Source of the DNA: Polaromonas sp. AET17H-212 | GTDB lineage: Bacteria > Pseudomonadota > Gammaproteobacteria > Burkholderiales > Burkholderiaceae_C | Assembly (NCBI RefSeq): GCF_002379085.1 | Contig: NZ_NBZW01000004.1 | Location: forward strand, 1 to 64,000 | Direction of reading: 5' to 3' | Length of the DNA stretch: 64,000 bases | Part shown: positions 43,103 to 52,387 of the stretch, one piece after another | Position numbering within the stretch: position 1 is the stretch's first letter | How the letters are laid out: the number at the start of each line of letters is the position of its first letter | Notes under the pieces: generated by a model | Seen by the model: only the letters and a program-made list of their open reading frames with translations | What the model was told of the DNA's origin: nothing | Databases searched by the model: none | Program-made: the position numbers and the translations under genes

Positions 43103-44317
43103 ATGAAATTCCAGCAGTCCCTGCAGCAGTTATTGACGGACCTGTCCCACTTTCCCTGGCGCGACACCGCCATCACGCTGCGCCAGCGCTTCCGCGACGA
43201 CCACATGGGCCTGACGGCCAGCAGCCTGACCTTCACCACCAGCATCGCGCTGGTGCCGTTTTTCACGGTGGCGCTGGCCATCTTCACCGCCTTTCCGATG
43301 TTTTCCAAGCTGCAGGGCGCGCTGCAGGCCTGGCTGGTCAACAGCCTGATTCCCGACAACATCTCGCGCCAGGTGCTCGGTTACCTGACGCAGTTCGCCA
43401 AACAGGCGAACAAGCTCGGCGTCGCCGGCCTGGCGGTGCTGCTGGTCACGGCTATCGCGATGATCCTGACGATAGACCGCACGCTCAACGGCATCTGGCG
43501 CGTGAAAAAGCCGCGGCCGCTGGCGCAGCGCGTGCTGATTTACTGGGCCGCCATCACGCTGGGCCCGCTGGTGCTGGGCGCCAGCCTGGCGGTGACGTCC
43601 TATGTCATCTCCGGCTCGCGCGGCGTGGTGGGCGACATGCCCGGCGTGTTGCGCGTGTTGCTGGACGTGCTGCAGTTCTTCCTGCTGGCCGGTGGCATGG
43701 CGGCCCTGTACCACTATGTGCCCAACACCTTTGTGCGCTGGGGCCATGCCTGGGCCGGCGGCCTGTTTGTCGCGGCGGGCATCGAGCTGGCCAAGAAGCT
43801 GCTGACGCTGTACCTGAGCAGCGTGCCGACCTATTCGCTGGTGTACGGCGCTTTTGCCACCTTGCCGATCCTGCTGGTCTGGATTTACGTGGCCTGGGTC
43901 ATCGTGCTGATGGGGGCGGTGATTGCCGCCTACCTGCCCAGCCTGCTGGCCGGTGTGGCGCGGCGCGGCAGTGCGCACGGCTGGCAGTTCCAGCTGGCGG
44001 TGGAACTGCTGCAGCAACTGCACCGGGCGCGCAGTACCACGCGCATCGGGCTGGAAGGCTCGGAGCTGGCGCGGGCGCTGCAGGTCGACGTGCTGCAACT
44101 CGAACCCGTGCTGGAGACCCTGATGGCGCTGGACTGGATAGGCCAGCTGACCGACCCGGAGGACGAACACGAGGCGCGTTACCTGCTGCTCGCCGACCCG
44201 GCCGCCACCGCGCTGGAACCGCTGATGGCACAGCTGCTGCTGAGCCAGGACCCGTCCATGAAAAGTTTATGGGAAAACGGGCATTTCTCGGCGCTGCGCC
44301 TGCGCGACGTGTTATGA
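43103..44317 (+). CDS. YihY/BrkB-family inner membrane protein
   Basis: A 404-residue membrane protein with about six helices and the YihY signature (LTFTTSIALVPFFTVALAIFTAFP, LILIRT-like TIDRTLNGIWRVKKPR, PTYSLVYGAFATLPILLVWIYVAW). A soluble C-terminal winged-helix-like part covers about residues 290-400. It was once called ribonuclease BN in error; the function is open. CATGAT lies 7 nt before the ATG at 43103; the ATG at 43091 is an alternative. It is divergent from the DUF2069 gene. Confidence 0.9.
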   Translation: MKFQQSLQQLLTDLSHFPWRDTAITLRQRFRDDHMGLTASSLTFTTSIALVPFFTVALAIFTAFPMFSKLQGALQAWLVNSLIPDNISRQVLGYLTQFAKQANKLGVAGLAVLLVTAIAMILTIDRTLNGIWRVKKPRPLAQRVLIYWAAITLGPLVLGASLAVTSYVISGSRGVVGDMPGVLRVLLDVLQFFLLAGGMAALYHYVPNTFVRWGHAWAGGLFVAAGIELAKKLLTLYLSSVPTYSLVYGAFATLPILLVWIYVAWVIVLMGAVIAAYLPSLLAGVARRGSAHGWQFQLAVELLQQLHRARSTTRIGLEGSELARALQVDVLQLEPVLETLMALDWIGQLTDPEDEHEARYLLLADPAATALEPLMAQLLLSQDPSMKSLWENGHFSALRLRDVL

Positions 44318-44354
44318 AAATGATAGCAAAGCGGGCGCCGGCCGCACGCGTTCA

Positions 44355-45077
44355 CTAGCCGGCTTTTTTCGCCGCCTCGTAACGCGCCTTGTTTTCCGCG
44401 TTGGGCGGGTACAGGCCCGGCAGGGCCGCCCCCTTGTCGACCTCGCTCATGATCCAGGACTCGAGCCGCTCCTGTTCGGGGGCCAGCAGCAGCATCTCCT
44501 CCAGCAGCGCCGCCGGGATCAGCACCGCGCCGTCGTCGTCGACCACGATCACGTCGCCCGGAAACACCGCCACGCCGCCGCAGGCGATCGGCCGCTGCCA
44601 GTCCACAAAGGTCAGGCCCGCCACCGAGGGCGGCGCGGCAGCGCCGCTGCACCAGACCGGCAGGCCGGTGCCCAGCACGCCAGCCTGGTCGCGCACCACG
44701 CCGTCAGTCACCAGCGCCGTCACGCCGCGCTTTTGCATGCGGGCGCACAGGATGTCGCCAAAAATGCCGGCGTCGCTGACACCCATCGCGTCCACCACGG
44801 CGATGCAGCCTGCGGGCATGTCTTCAATCGCGGCGCGCGTCGAGATCGGCGAGGACCAGGACTCGGGCGTCGCCAGGTCTTCGCGCGCCGGCACGAAGCG
44901 CAGCGTGAACGCGCGGCCCACCAGGCGCGGCTGGCCGGTGCGCAGCGGCCGGGCGCCGCGCAGCCAGACATTGCGCAGGCCTTTTTTCAGCAGCAGCGTG
45001 GTCAGCGTGGCGGTGGTGATCTGCGAGAGGAGGGCGATGGCTTTGGGGTCGAGCTGCATGGCGATGGGGCTGTTCAC
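44355..45077 (-). CDS. RraA-like aldolase/decarboxylase family protein
   Basis: A 240-residue protein of the RraA/4-hydroxy-4-methyl-2-oxoglutarate aldolase family. It has GDILCARMQKRGVTALVTDGVVRD with the Asp/Arg that bind the metal-enolate, and FPGDVIVVDDDGAVLIP. It could cleave a 2-oxo acid to pyruvate, which would fit the DapA-like aldolase next to it. The GTG at 45077 is chosen for its ggag 7-10 nt upstream. It is the last gene of the set with the DapA-like, TRAP and TAXI genes. Confidence 0.85.
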   Translation of the reverse strand: MNSPIAMQLDPKAIALLSQITTATLTTLLLKKGLRNVWLRGARPLRTGQPRLVGRAFTLRFVPAREDLATPESWSSPISTRAAIEDMPAGCIAVVDAMGVSDAGIFGDILCARMQKRGVTALVTDGVVRDQAGVLGTGLPVWCSGAAAPPSVAGLTFVDWQRPIACGGVAVFPGDVIVVDDDGAVLIPAALLEEMLLLAPEQERLESWIMSEVDKGAALPGLYPPNAENKARYEAAKKAG

Positions 45078-45105
45078 GGGAATCTCCGTCAAGGGTTGAA
45101 ATGGT

Positions 45106-46041
45106 TCAGGCAAGTTCAGCCAGACGCCGGGTTTGTCGGCTGGTCAGGCGTGCAATGTCGGCAATGTCTGCCGCCGAGAGTTTGGGGCCGGGCTTGCGGA
45201 TGGCCGCGCTGGCGATCACGCCGCGTTCGGCCAGGATGTGCTTGCGCACCGCCAGGCCAATGCCGGCCTGCTGCTCGTAGCGGGCCAGCGGCAGGTAGGC
45301 ATCAAAAATGTCGTGCGCTTTTTCAATGTCGCCGGCCGCATGGGCCCGGCACACGTCCACCATCATCTCGGGGTAGGCAAAGCCGGTCATGGCGCCATCC
45401 GCGCCGCGCGTGAGTTCTTCGGGCAGGAACAGGCCGCCGCCATTGCCCGTGAGGATGGAAACGCGCCGCACCTCGCCGCGCTCGCTGGCCGCACGAATGC
45501 TGGAGAGCTTGGCCAGGCCGGGGCAGTCTTCGTGCTTGAGCATGACGCAGGTGGGGGCGTTTTTCAGGATGCGCAGGATCACCGGGGTGGACATCTGCAC
45601 GCCTGTGGACACCGGGTGGTCCTGCAGGACCCAGGGCACGTCCGGCCCCAGGGTTTCACTGACCATGTCAAAGTAAGCCACGATCTGGTCGTCGCTGCGC
45701 ACGGTGGCGGGCGGCGCCACCATCACACCGGCGGCCCCCATGGCCATCACGCTTGCCGTCAACTCGCGCATGGGGGCAAAGCCGGGGGCGGATGCACCGA
45801 CCACCACCGGCACGCGGCCTGCGGTCCGGGTCAGCACCTGTTGGACAAACAGGCGCGATTCCTCGGCCGTCAGCTTGGTGGCCTCGCCCATGATGCCCAG
45901 CACGGTCAGGCCGGTCACGCCCTGGTCCAGGCAGAAATCGACCATGCGGTCGGTGCTGGCCAGGTCCAGCGCACCGCTGTCGGTGAAGGGGGTGACGGCA
46001 ATCAGGTAAACGCCTGTGGCGCAGGCATCGAGTTTGTTCAC
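45106..46041 (-). CDS. DapA-family aldolase with altered active site
   Basis: A 311-residue TIM-barrel protein of the dihydrodipicolinate synthase/N-acetylneuraminate lyase superfamily (VYLIAVTPFTDSGALDL, GLTVLGIMGEATKLT). The Schiff-base Lys is at 169 (CVMLKHED). At the place of the conserved YNxPxRT, this protein has LQDHPVSTG (139-147), so Tyr is Gln140 and Arg is Ser. It should bind pyruvate or a 2-oxo acid but probably does not make dipicolinate. It starts after the permease gene (63-nt gap) and is followed by the RraA-like gene. Confidence 0.85.
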   Translation of the reverse strand: MNKLDACATGVYLIAVTPFTDSGALDLASTDRMVDFCLDQGVTGLTVLGIMGEATKLTAEESRLFVQQVLTRTAGRVPVVVGASAPGFAPMRELTASVMAMGAAGVMVAPPATVRSDDQIVAYFDMVSETLGPDVPWVLQDHPVSTGVQMSTPVILRILKNAPTCVMLKHEDCPGLAKLSSIRAASERGEVRRVSILTGNGGGLFLPEELTRGADGAMTGFAYPEMMVDVCRAHAAGDIEKAHDIFDAYLPLARYEQQAGIGLAVRKHILAERGVIASAAIRKPGPKLSAADIADIARLTSRQTRRLAELA

Positions 46042-46104
46042 AACCAGCTCCAGAAATGAGGTCTTGTTTGTTTCCGCGACGGGGGAGCAGGCACAGCCAT
46101 CGAC

Positions 46105-48132
46105 TCAGGCCGGCTGCAACTGCCTGCGGAAGTATTGCATGGCCAGCACGGCGATCACCAGCCCGAAGCCGATCACGTCGGCCACGGCGCTGGGGTAGAC
46201 CAGGGCAAAGCCGGCGACGATCAGCATCCAGCGCTCCGGCAGCGTGGTGCGCTTCAGGGCCCAGCCCTGAAAACCGCCGGCCAGCGCAGCGATGCCGATG
46301 GCGGCGGTGACCGTGACCTCCGCGATGGACCACCAGTTGGCCGTGGCGAGCGCCTTGCTCGAACCCATCAGCAGCAACCCCTGGCCTTCGGGCGCGAGCA
46401 CGAACATGAAGGGCACCAGGAAGGCCGGCACGGTGTACTTCCAGCATTGCAGCGTGGTCTTGTAGGGGTCACCGCCGGTGATGGCGGCCGCGGCAAACGG
46501 CGACAGCGCGGTGGGCGGCGACACTTCGGACAGCACCGCGTAATAGAAGATGAACATGTGCGCGGCGAAGTCGGGCACGCCGAGCTTGATCAAGGCCGGC
46601 GCGGCAATCACCGCGCAGATGATGTAGGACGCCGTGACGGGCACGGCCAGGCCAACGATCCACACCACCAGCGAGGTGTACAGCGCGGTCAGCAGCAGGG
46701 AGCCGCCCGCGTAGTCGATCACGATGGAACTGAACTTCAGGCCCAGGCCGGTGAGCGTGACCACGCCGACGATGATGCCCGCGCCGGCGCAGGTGGCCGC
46801 GACATTGAGCACGCCGATTGAGCCGCCTTCCATGGCCTTCACGAAAGGCGACTGGAACAGGTTTTTGCCGAGCGAGCCCTTGCCCTGAAACAGGTCGTAG
46901 GAAAACAGGGCCGTGTCGCGGCGCAGAAAGCTGGTGAGGAAGGACACCACCGTGGCCCAGAACACCGAGAGCACCGGCGAGAAGCCCCACATCATGAAGG
47001 CGACGATGGAAACCAGGGACAGAAAGTGGAACCAGTATTTTTTGGTCAGGTTCCAGACGGAGTCCGCCTTGGCGAATGCCGTTTTGCCCATGCCATATTT
47101 GCGGGCATCGATTTCCACCATCAGGAACAGCGCCAGGTAGAAAAGAAAAGTGGGAATCACTGCCATCAGCAGCACATCAAGGTAGGAGATCTTCAGGAAC
47201 TCGGCGATCAGGAAGGCCGCGGCGCCCAGCACCGGCGGCGAGATGATGGCGCCCAGCCCGCCCGCGGCCAGCAGTCCGCCGGCGGCATTTCTTTCGTAAC
47301 CCGCCTTGGCGAGCATGGGGTAGGCCACGGCCCCCAGCGTCACGGTGGTGGCGACGCCCGAGCCGGACGGCCCGCCCAGCAGAAACGAGGCCAGCACCAC
47401 GGTGCGGCCCGCGCCGGTCGGCTTGCCGCCCATCGCGGCAAACGAAAAATCGATGTAGAACTTGCCCGCTCCCGAGTACTGCAGGAAGGCACCGAAAATC
47501 GTGAACAGGATGATCAGCGAGGACGACACATCGACCGCCACGCCATAGATGCCTTCCAGCGTCATGTACATCACGCCGATCAGGCGGCCGACTTCGTAGC
47601 CCTTGTGCGTCCAGGGGGCGGGCAGCCAGGGGCCGAACAGGGCATACAGGAGGAAGGCAGACGTGATGACCGGCATGATCCAGCCGTTGGTGCGCCGCAT
47701 GGCTTCGAGCACCAGCACGATCAGCCCGATCCCGAAAACGATGTCCCAGGGCGCGGGCGAGGTGTTGCGGTCGGTGAAGTCGTCGCCACCCAGGATCAGG
47801 TAGACCACGATGGCGATCGACAGGGCCGCGGCGATCCAGTCCCACCACATGACGCGGTGCCGGAAGCGGCTGGCGACGGGGAACACCAGAAAGCACAGGA
47901 ACAGCACGAAGCCGACATGCACCGGGCGCAGGGTTTGCGTGGGAACAATGGCGTAGGCGGTGTAGAGATGGAACACCGACATGACAAAAGCCGTCAGCGT
48001 GACGAAAACAGCCAGCCAGCCCTTGAGCTTGTTGGCCGCGCCTTCCTCGGCCTCGATGAATTCCTCGGCCTTCAGGCGCGCTGACTCGCTGACGACGATC
48101 TCCGGCGTATCCGGTGTGGTGGGTTGGCTCAT
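46105..48132 (-). CDS. TRAP transporter, fused small and large permease (TAXI-TRAP type)
   Basis: A 675-residue membrane protein with about 16-18 helices. It starts with a cytoplasmic stretch and four helices of DctQ-like role, followed by the DctM-like core (AGRTVVLASFLLGGPSGSGVATTVTLG, AAGGLGAIISPPVLGAAAFLIAE, SEVSPPTALSPFAAAAITG). This fused form pairs with TAXI-type binding proteins. It takes up an organic acid with sodium ions. The binding protein gene is just upstream with a hairpin between them. Confidence 0.92.
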   Translation of the reverse strand: MSQPTTPDTPEIVVSESARLKAEEFIEAEEGAANKLKGWLAVFVTLTAFVMSVFHLYTAYAIVPTQTLRPVHVGFVLFLCFLVFPVASRFRHRVMWWDWIAAALSIAIVVYLILGGDDFTDRNTSPAPWDIVFGIGLIVLVLEAMRRTNGWIMPVITSAFLLYALFGPWLPAPWTHKGYEVGRLIGVMYMTLEGIYGVAVDVSSSLIILFTIFGAFLQYSGAGKFYIDFSFAAMGGKPTGAGRTVVLASFLLGGPSGSGVATTVTLGAVAYPMLAKAGYERNAAGGLLAAGGLGAIISPPVLGAAAFLIAEFLKISYLDVLLMAVIPTFLFYLALFLMVEIDARKYGMGKTAFAKADSVWNLTKKYWFHFLSLVSIVAFMMWGFSPVLSVFWATVVSFLTSFLRRDTALFSYDLFQGKGSLGKNLFQSPFVKAMEGGSIGVLNVAATCAGAGIIVGVVTLTGLGLKFSSIVIDYAGGSLLLTALYTSLVVWIVGLAVPVTASYIICAVIAAPALIKLGVPDFAAHMFIFYYAVLSEVSPPTALSPFAAAAITGGDPYKTTLQCWKYTVPAFLVPFMFVLAPEGQGLLLMGSSKALATANWWSIAEVTVTAAIGIAALAGGFQGWALKRTTLPERWMLIVAGFALVYPSAVADVIGFGLVIAVLAMQYFRRQLQPA

Positions 48133-48182
48133 GCGGTGGGTGTCTTCCTAAGGGGGAGCTTGCGGAACGAGAGGCAGAAAGC

Positions 48183-48207
48183 AAAACCCCCGCGGTGAGG
48201 CGGGGGT
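48183..48207 (-). terminator. Hairpin between the TAXI binding protein and permease genes
   Basis: An 8-bp stem (acccccgc at 48186-48193 with gcgggggt at 48200-48207) is followed, on the minus strand, by TTTTGC. A partial terminator here would give more binding protein than permease, a common pattern. Confidence 0.65.
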
Positions 48208-48222
48208 CGGTTGGCGCAAGGC

Positions 48223-49182
48223 TCAGTTGAGCTTGATGCCTTTTTCGGCAAAGTATTTCACCGCGCCGGGGTGAAACGGAATCGGCGTGGCGCTTGTCTT
48301 CTGGTTCTCGAGCTTGAAGTTGGCCGCCTCCTTGTGCACGGCAATCAGGTCGTCGCGCTTGTCGAAAATCGTCTTGACGATGTTGTAGGCGGTCTTGTCG
48401 TCCATGTTCTCGTGGGCGACCAGAATGTTCATCACGGTGGCCTGCTTGTTGTCGGTGTCCATGCCCCGGTAGACCTCCTTGGGGATCACGTCCTCGACGT
48501 ACAGGTTGCCGTACTTCTTGTTCATCGCAGGCACCACCTCGGCATGGTCAATCATCTTGAGCTTGGTGCCGGGCGTATTGGCCAGGTCGGTCACGCCGGC
48601 GGTGGGCAGTCCGCCGACCCAGAAGAAGGCGTCGATCTTGCCGTCCTTGACGGCATTGACCGATTCGGCGACGCTGAGGCGCTCGCGCTTGATGTCGCGG
48701 TCCTTGTCCAGGCCGGCGGCTTCGATTACGCGAAACGCCATCACCTCGGTGGCGCTGCCGGGCGAACCGGTGGACACGCGTTTGCCCTTGAGGTCGGCTA
48801 TTTTGGCGATGCCCCGGCCCTCGACGCTGACCACATGCATGCGGTTCGGGTACAGCACCATCAGGGTCTTGAGGGGCACCTTGTTGCCCTTGAACTTGTC
48901 TTCGCCGCGGTAGGCATCGAGCCCCGCATCGGTCATGCTGAAGCCGATATACGGTTTGCCGCTGGCGATCAGCTTGAGGTTGTCGACCGAGCCGCCCGTG
49001 ACTTCGGCCGTGGCCTGCATGCCAGGCACATGCTTGGACAGCACGGCCGCCATGCCCCCGCCCATGGGGTAGTACACACCACCGGTGCCGCCGGTGGCGA
49101 TGGAAATGTTTTGCGCGCCAGCGCTTAAGGACAGCGCAAGGCCTGCAAGCACTGCGTAAAAGCGGGGTTTGAAAATCAGCAT
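48223..49182 (-). CDS. TAXI family TRAP transporter solute-binding protein
   Basis: A 319-residue periplasmic protein with signal peptide 1-23 (ending SAGA) and the TAXI core: ISIATGGTGGVYYPMGGGMA, VTGGSVDNLKLI, KRVSTGSPGSATEVMA and FWVGGLPTAGVTDLA. It captures the substrate for the fused permease downstream. caaggag lies 6-12 nt before the ATG at 49182. The ligand is not known; with aldolases downstream a hydroxy- or oxo-acid is likely. Confidence 0.92.
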   Translation of the reverse strand: MLIFKPRFYAVLAGLALSLSAGAQNISIATGGTGGVYYPMGGGMAAVLSKHVPGMQATAEVTGGSVDNLKLIASGKPYIGFSMTDAGLDAYRGEDKFKGNKVPLKTLMVLYPNRMHVVSVEGRGIAKIADLKGKRVSTGSPGSATEVMAFRVIEAAGLDKDRDIKRERLSVAESVNAVKDGKIDAFFWVGGLPTAGVTDLANTPGTKLKMIDHAEVVPAMNKKYGNLYVEDVIPKEVYRGMDTDNKQATVMNILVAHENMDDKTAYNIVKTIFDKRDDLIAVHKEAANFKLENQKTSATPIPFHPGAVKYFAEKGIKLN

Positions 49183-49323
49183 GTTTGTCTCCTTGTAGGC
49201 AGGGGCGGGCCGACCAGCCCATGCAATTTTTATTCTGACACGCGGTTTTGTTAGCACACTAATAGTTTTCCCGCAGTCGGGGCGGGGTGGCGAGTTTTTC
49301 TTTCTCGCCTGGCCAGCGGTGGC

Positions 49324-49668
49324 TCAGAGCTTGACCTTGCCAGTCCAGATGTCCTTGTACATGACCCAGTCGCCCATGAAGCTGTAGAGCGGACGCTTGA
49401 AGGAGGCCGGCTTGTTCTTTTCAAACACGAAATGGCCGACCCAGGCAAAGCCGTAGCCGCACAGCAGGCCGGCCAGCAGCCACCACGGGTTGCGCGTTGC
49501 GACCAGCGCCGCCAGGCACAGCAGCGAGAGGCTGGAGCCTGCGAAGTGCAGGCGGCGGCAGGTGCGGTTGCTGTGCTCGCTCAGGTAGAAGGGGTAGAAC
49601 TCGGCAAAACGCTTGAAGGCTTTGGCGTCTGCCGCTGCTGGGCGTGTGCTGGAGGGGGTGGTGTCCAT
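49324..49668 (-). CDS. Mpo1-like (DUF962) membrane protein
   Basis: A 114-residue protein with two hydrophobic segments and the Mpo1 signature (FAEFYPFYLSEHSNRTCRRLHFAGSSL, then FAWVGHFVFEKNKPASFKRPLYSFMGDW). In yeast, Mpo1 is a dioxygenase in alpha-oxidation of 2-hydroxy fatty acids, with His and Glu in these motifs. ggag lies 9 nt before the ATG at 49668. It is divergent from the thioredoxin-like gene (62 bp). Confidence 0.88.
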   Translation of the reverse strand: MDTTPSSTRPAAADAKAFKRFAEFYPFYLSEHSNRTCRRLHFAGSSLSLLCLAALVATRNPWWLLAGLLCGYGFAWVGHFVFEKNKPASFKRPLYSFMGDWVMYKDIWTGKVKL

Positions 49669-49730
49669 GGCTTGTCTCCGGGCGTTGTTGTGGGGCGATG
49701 ATCGCCACTTTTCCAAGCACAATAGCAGCT

Positions 49731-50120
49731 ATGCCTGATGTGTTCAACTCCCGTTCCCCGAATGACGCTGCCAGGCGCTGGGTCGTGTGTCTGTGCGCCG
49801 ACTGGTGCGGCACCTGCCGCGATTACCGGCCAGTTTTCGACCAGGTGGCTGCGGAGCACCCGGGCACATCCTTCATCTGGCTCGATATTGAAGATGAGGC
49901 TCAGGCGGCGCTGGTTGGCGAGCTGGACATTGAAACTTTCCCCACGTTGCTGATTGCCGATGGCGCCAGGCTCCGGTTCGCCGGTCCCTTGCTGCCCCAT
50001 GCCGGCACGCTGTCGCGCCTGTTGGGGGCGCTGGACAAGGACAGCGCCGTGGTCACTGCGGCCGATCCGGCCCTGAACGCCTTGGTGCAAACGCTGCACC
50101 AGCAGATCAGCTCAGGCTGA
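49731..50120 (+). CDS. Thioredoxin-like protein
   Basis: A 129-residue thioredoxin-fold protein with the active site WCGTC (C26 and C29) and the cis-Pro in ETFPTLLI. There is no signal peptide, so it is cytoplasmic. CACAAT ends 7 nt before the ATG and no Shine-Dalgarno sequence is seen, so the mRNA may be leaderless. The 3' end overlaps the P450 gene, tail to tail, by 9 nt. Confidence 0.85.
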   Translation: MPDVFNSRSPNDAARRWVVCLCADWCGTCRDYRPVFDQVAAEHPGTSFIWLDIEDEAQAALVGELDIETFPTLLIADGARLRFAGPLLPHAGTLSRLLGALDKDSAVVTAADPALNALVQTLHQQISSG

Positions 50121-51437
50121 ACCCACCTCAAACGGGGCGTTCAAAAACCCCCGGAAGCGGGCGCGCCCGCCGCGGGTCGGCGCGGCGGTCAGGCGGTAGT
50201 CGGGGAAACGCTGCAGAAAGCGCCCGACGGCGATGCGGCCCTCCAGCCTTGCCAGACTCAGGCCCGCGCACTGGTGGATGCCAAAACCAAAGGCCAGATG
50301 GCGGTTGTTTTCGCGCGTCAGGTCCAGCTGTTCGGGGTGGTCGAATTGCGCCGGGTCGCGGTTCGCCGCGCCTATGCACAGCGTGAGCAGAGCGCCTTCT
50401 GGCAGGTCCACGCCGCCGACCTGGCAGGCCTTGAGCGCGCGGCGGTTGCCCAGCTGGTTGGACGACTCGAAACGCAGGAACTCGTCAATTTCAACAGACA
50501 AATCAGCCTCTGTCCCTTGCGGGTCCTGCGCAGACAGCTTCACTTTTGATAGCAGATGCGCCCGGGCGCCGGGCCACTCCTGCAGGGCCACCAGGGCGTT
50601 GCCGATCAGGTTGGTGGTGGTTTCGTGGCCGGCGTTGAGGATGAAAACGCAGTTTTGCAGCAACTCGGTTTCGCTCAGTGTTTCACCGGCCACGGAGCCG
50701 TCAGGCGACTTCAGGTCCTCGCCCTGGATCAGGCGCGTCAGCACATCGTGCTCCGGGTCGCCCGGATTTTTCCGGCGCTCAGCCACCAGCGTCTGGAGGT
50801 AGGCCGCGAACTCGCTGACGCTCTGGTTGCCCAGCGCTTCCTGTTCAGGTGTGAGTTTGGGTTCGAGCGCGCCCAGAATCGCCAGCGACCAGCCGCGCAG
50901 CGGTGCGCGGTCGGCATGCGGCACGCCCAGCAGGTTGCCGATGATCTCCACCGGAATCGCCGAGGCAAAGTCCTCGATCAGGTCGCCGCCGCCCCTGACC
51001 TCGATGGCATCGAGCAGGCCGTCCACCAGCGTGACCAGCCCTGACTCCATGTCGGCAATGGCCCGCCGCGTGAGGGCGCCCATGATGAGCTTGCGCACGC
51101 GTGTGTGCAGCGGCGGATCATTGAACACCAGGCTGGTCGTGTGGTGTTCGAGCAGCGGTGCGCCCGCGCCGTACTTGGGCGTGAACTCCACCTTCTTGTC
51201 CGAACTGAAGGTCTGCGCATCGCGGTAGACCGCCACCAGGTCGGCGTAACGCGTGAGGAAATACGAGCCGTCGGGCATGCGCCGCACCGGCGCCGTCTCG
51301 CGCAGCAACGCGTAGACCGGATAAGGGTTGGCATAGAAGTCGGCGGGCAGGGCGCGCAGGTCGAAGCTGGCGGCAATCTCCCGCATACGTTCGGGCGACA
51401 GGGGCGGGGTGATGGCGAAGGGCGTGGCGTCGGTCAT
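50112..51437 (-). CDS. Cytochrome P450
   Basis: A 441-residue soluble bacterial P450. The I-helix motif is AGHETTT (269-275), the ExxR pair is E319-R322 and the haem-binding loop is FGFGIHQCAG with Cys390. It would hydroxylate an unknown substrate; no ferredoxin gene is adjacent. Residues about 297-314 lie over a dispersed repeat and form an extra loop before the K helix that is absent from typical members. It is downstream of nothing obvious on its strand. Confidence 0.9.
   Translation of the reverse strand: MTDATPFAITPPLSPERMREIAASFDLRALPADFYANPYPVYALLRETAPVRRMPDGSYFLTRYADLVAVYRDAQTFSSDKKVEFTPKYGAGAPLLEHHTTSLVFNDPPLHTRVRKLIMGALTRRAIADMESGLVTLVDGLLDAIEVRGGGDLIEDFASAIPVEIIGNLLGVPHADRAPLRGWSLAILGALEPKLTPEQEALGNQSVSEFAAYLQTLVAERRKNPGDPEHDVLTRLIQGEDLKSPDGSVAGETLSETELLQNCVFILNAGHETTTNLIGNALVALQEWPGARAHLLSKVKLSAQDPQGTEADLSVEIDEFLRFESSNQLGNRRALKACQVGGVDLPEGALLTLCIGAANRDPAQFDHPEQLDLTRENNRHLAFGFGIHQCAGLSLARLEGRIAVGRFLQRFPDYRLTAAPTRGGRARFRGFLNAPFEVGSA
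50498..50556 (-). repeat. Dispersed repeat, family B, inside the P450 gene
   Basis: On the minus strand: ctGCTATcaaaagtgAAGCtgtctGCGC, then gGGacAGAGGCtgATTTG. It stays in frame and encodes about 18 residues of the P450. Confidence 0.65.
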
Positions 51438-51565
51438 GCGGCGATTTTGGCACGCAGGCAGCCGCGGCGCCGGCCCGTTTCGGGCCGGGTTCAGGCGGGT
51501 CGTCGGATCTGCGCACGGGTGTCAGCCGCCGGGTGTCGCGCTGCGGCCGCGCCTTGCCCTTCAGG

Positions 51566-52387
51566 TCAGGGGGTTTTCAGGAAATCCCGCATCGCAAACA
51601 GCGTTTCCTCCGGCGCCTCGGTCATCTGGTGGTGGCCGACCGGCAGGCTGGCGACCTGCACGGTTTTGCCGCCGGCCCGCGCCTTGTCAATCAGCGGCTG
51701 CGCGGCTTTGGCCTGCGTCATCTGGTCCTGCGCACCCAGCACAAACAGCACCGGACAGGTGATCTGCGTGATGGCGTTGTCGCCGTTGGCATAACTGTCG
51801 CAGGCCTGGAAGCCGCGGTGAAACACATTGACCTGGGTGTTGCTGGCCAGCACGCGCCGGCCCAGCGCCATGCTGGCGCCGTAGACCCAGGTGCCCGGGC
51901 CCAGCGCCGAAGGCGGTGCGGCCAGGGTGCTGCGCGAAAACACATTGATCATGGTCAGCGCCTTCATCGGCTCGTTCAAGGCGGCGTCCAGCAAGGCTGG
52001 CGACACCTTCATCGGGTAGGCGATGCCCACCAGCACGAGGTGGCTCACGCGCTCTTTCAGGCGGGAGGCGGCCTCCAGCGCAATCAGCGATCCCCAGCTG
52101 TGGCCGATCAGCGCGGCGCGCTGCACGCCGGCGGCATCGAGCAGGCCAGCCACAAAGTCGGCGGCCTCTTCGACGGTCGAGGGTGCCTCGCCCGCGCTTT
52201 TGCAGTGGCCCGGCAGGTCCACCGCCAGCACGTTCCAGCCGTGGTGGGCCAGGTAGCGGCTTTGCAAAATCCAGACACTGTGGTCGTTGAGCACGCCGTG
52301 GATGAACACCACCGTGGGTTTGGTGGCATCGAAAGGTTTGCCGCCGGTGTAGCAGTAGGTCTGGTGGCCGTTGACGCTGAGGATCAT
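51566..52387 (-). CDS. Alpha/beta hydrolase coupled to a PLP enzyme gene
   Basis: A 273-residue alpha/beta hydrolase with FIHGVLNDHSVW as the oxyanion region, nucleophile elbow GHSWGS (Ser97), Asp in VLGAQDQMT and His in GHHQMTEAP. The substrate is unknown. The ATG overlaps the stop of the MetY/MetZ-type gene (ATGA), so translation is coupled and a role in sulphur amino acid metabolism is possible, for example hydrolysis of an acyl or thioester compound. Confidence 0.85.
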   Translation of the reverse strand: MILSVNGHQTYCYTGGKPFDATKPTVVFIHGVLNDHSVWILQSRYLAHHGWNVLAVDLPGHCKSAGEAPSTVEEAADFVAGLLDAAGVQRAALIGHSWGSLIALEAASRLKERVSHLVLVGIAYPMKVSPALLDAALNEPMKALTMINVFSRSTLAAPPSALGPGTWVYGASMALGRRVLASNTQVNVFHRGFQACDSYANGDNAITQITCPVLFVLGAQDQMTQAKAAQPLIDKARAGGKTVQVASLPVGHHQMTEAPEETLFAMRDFLKTP

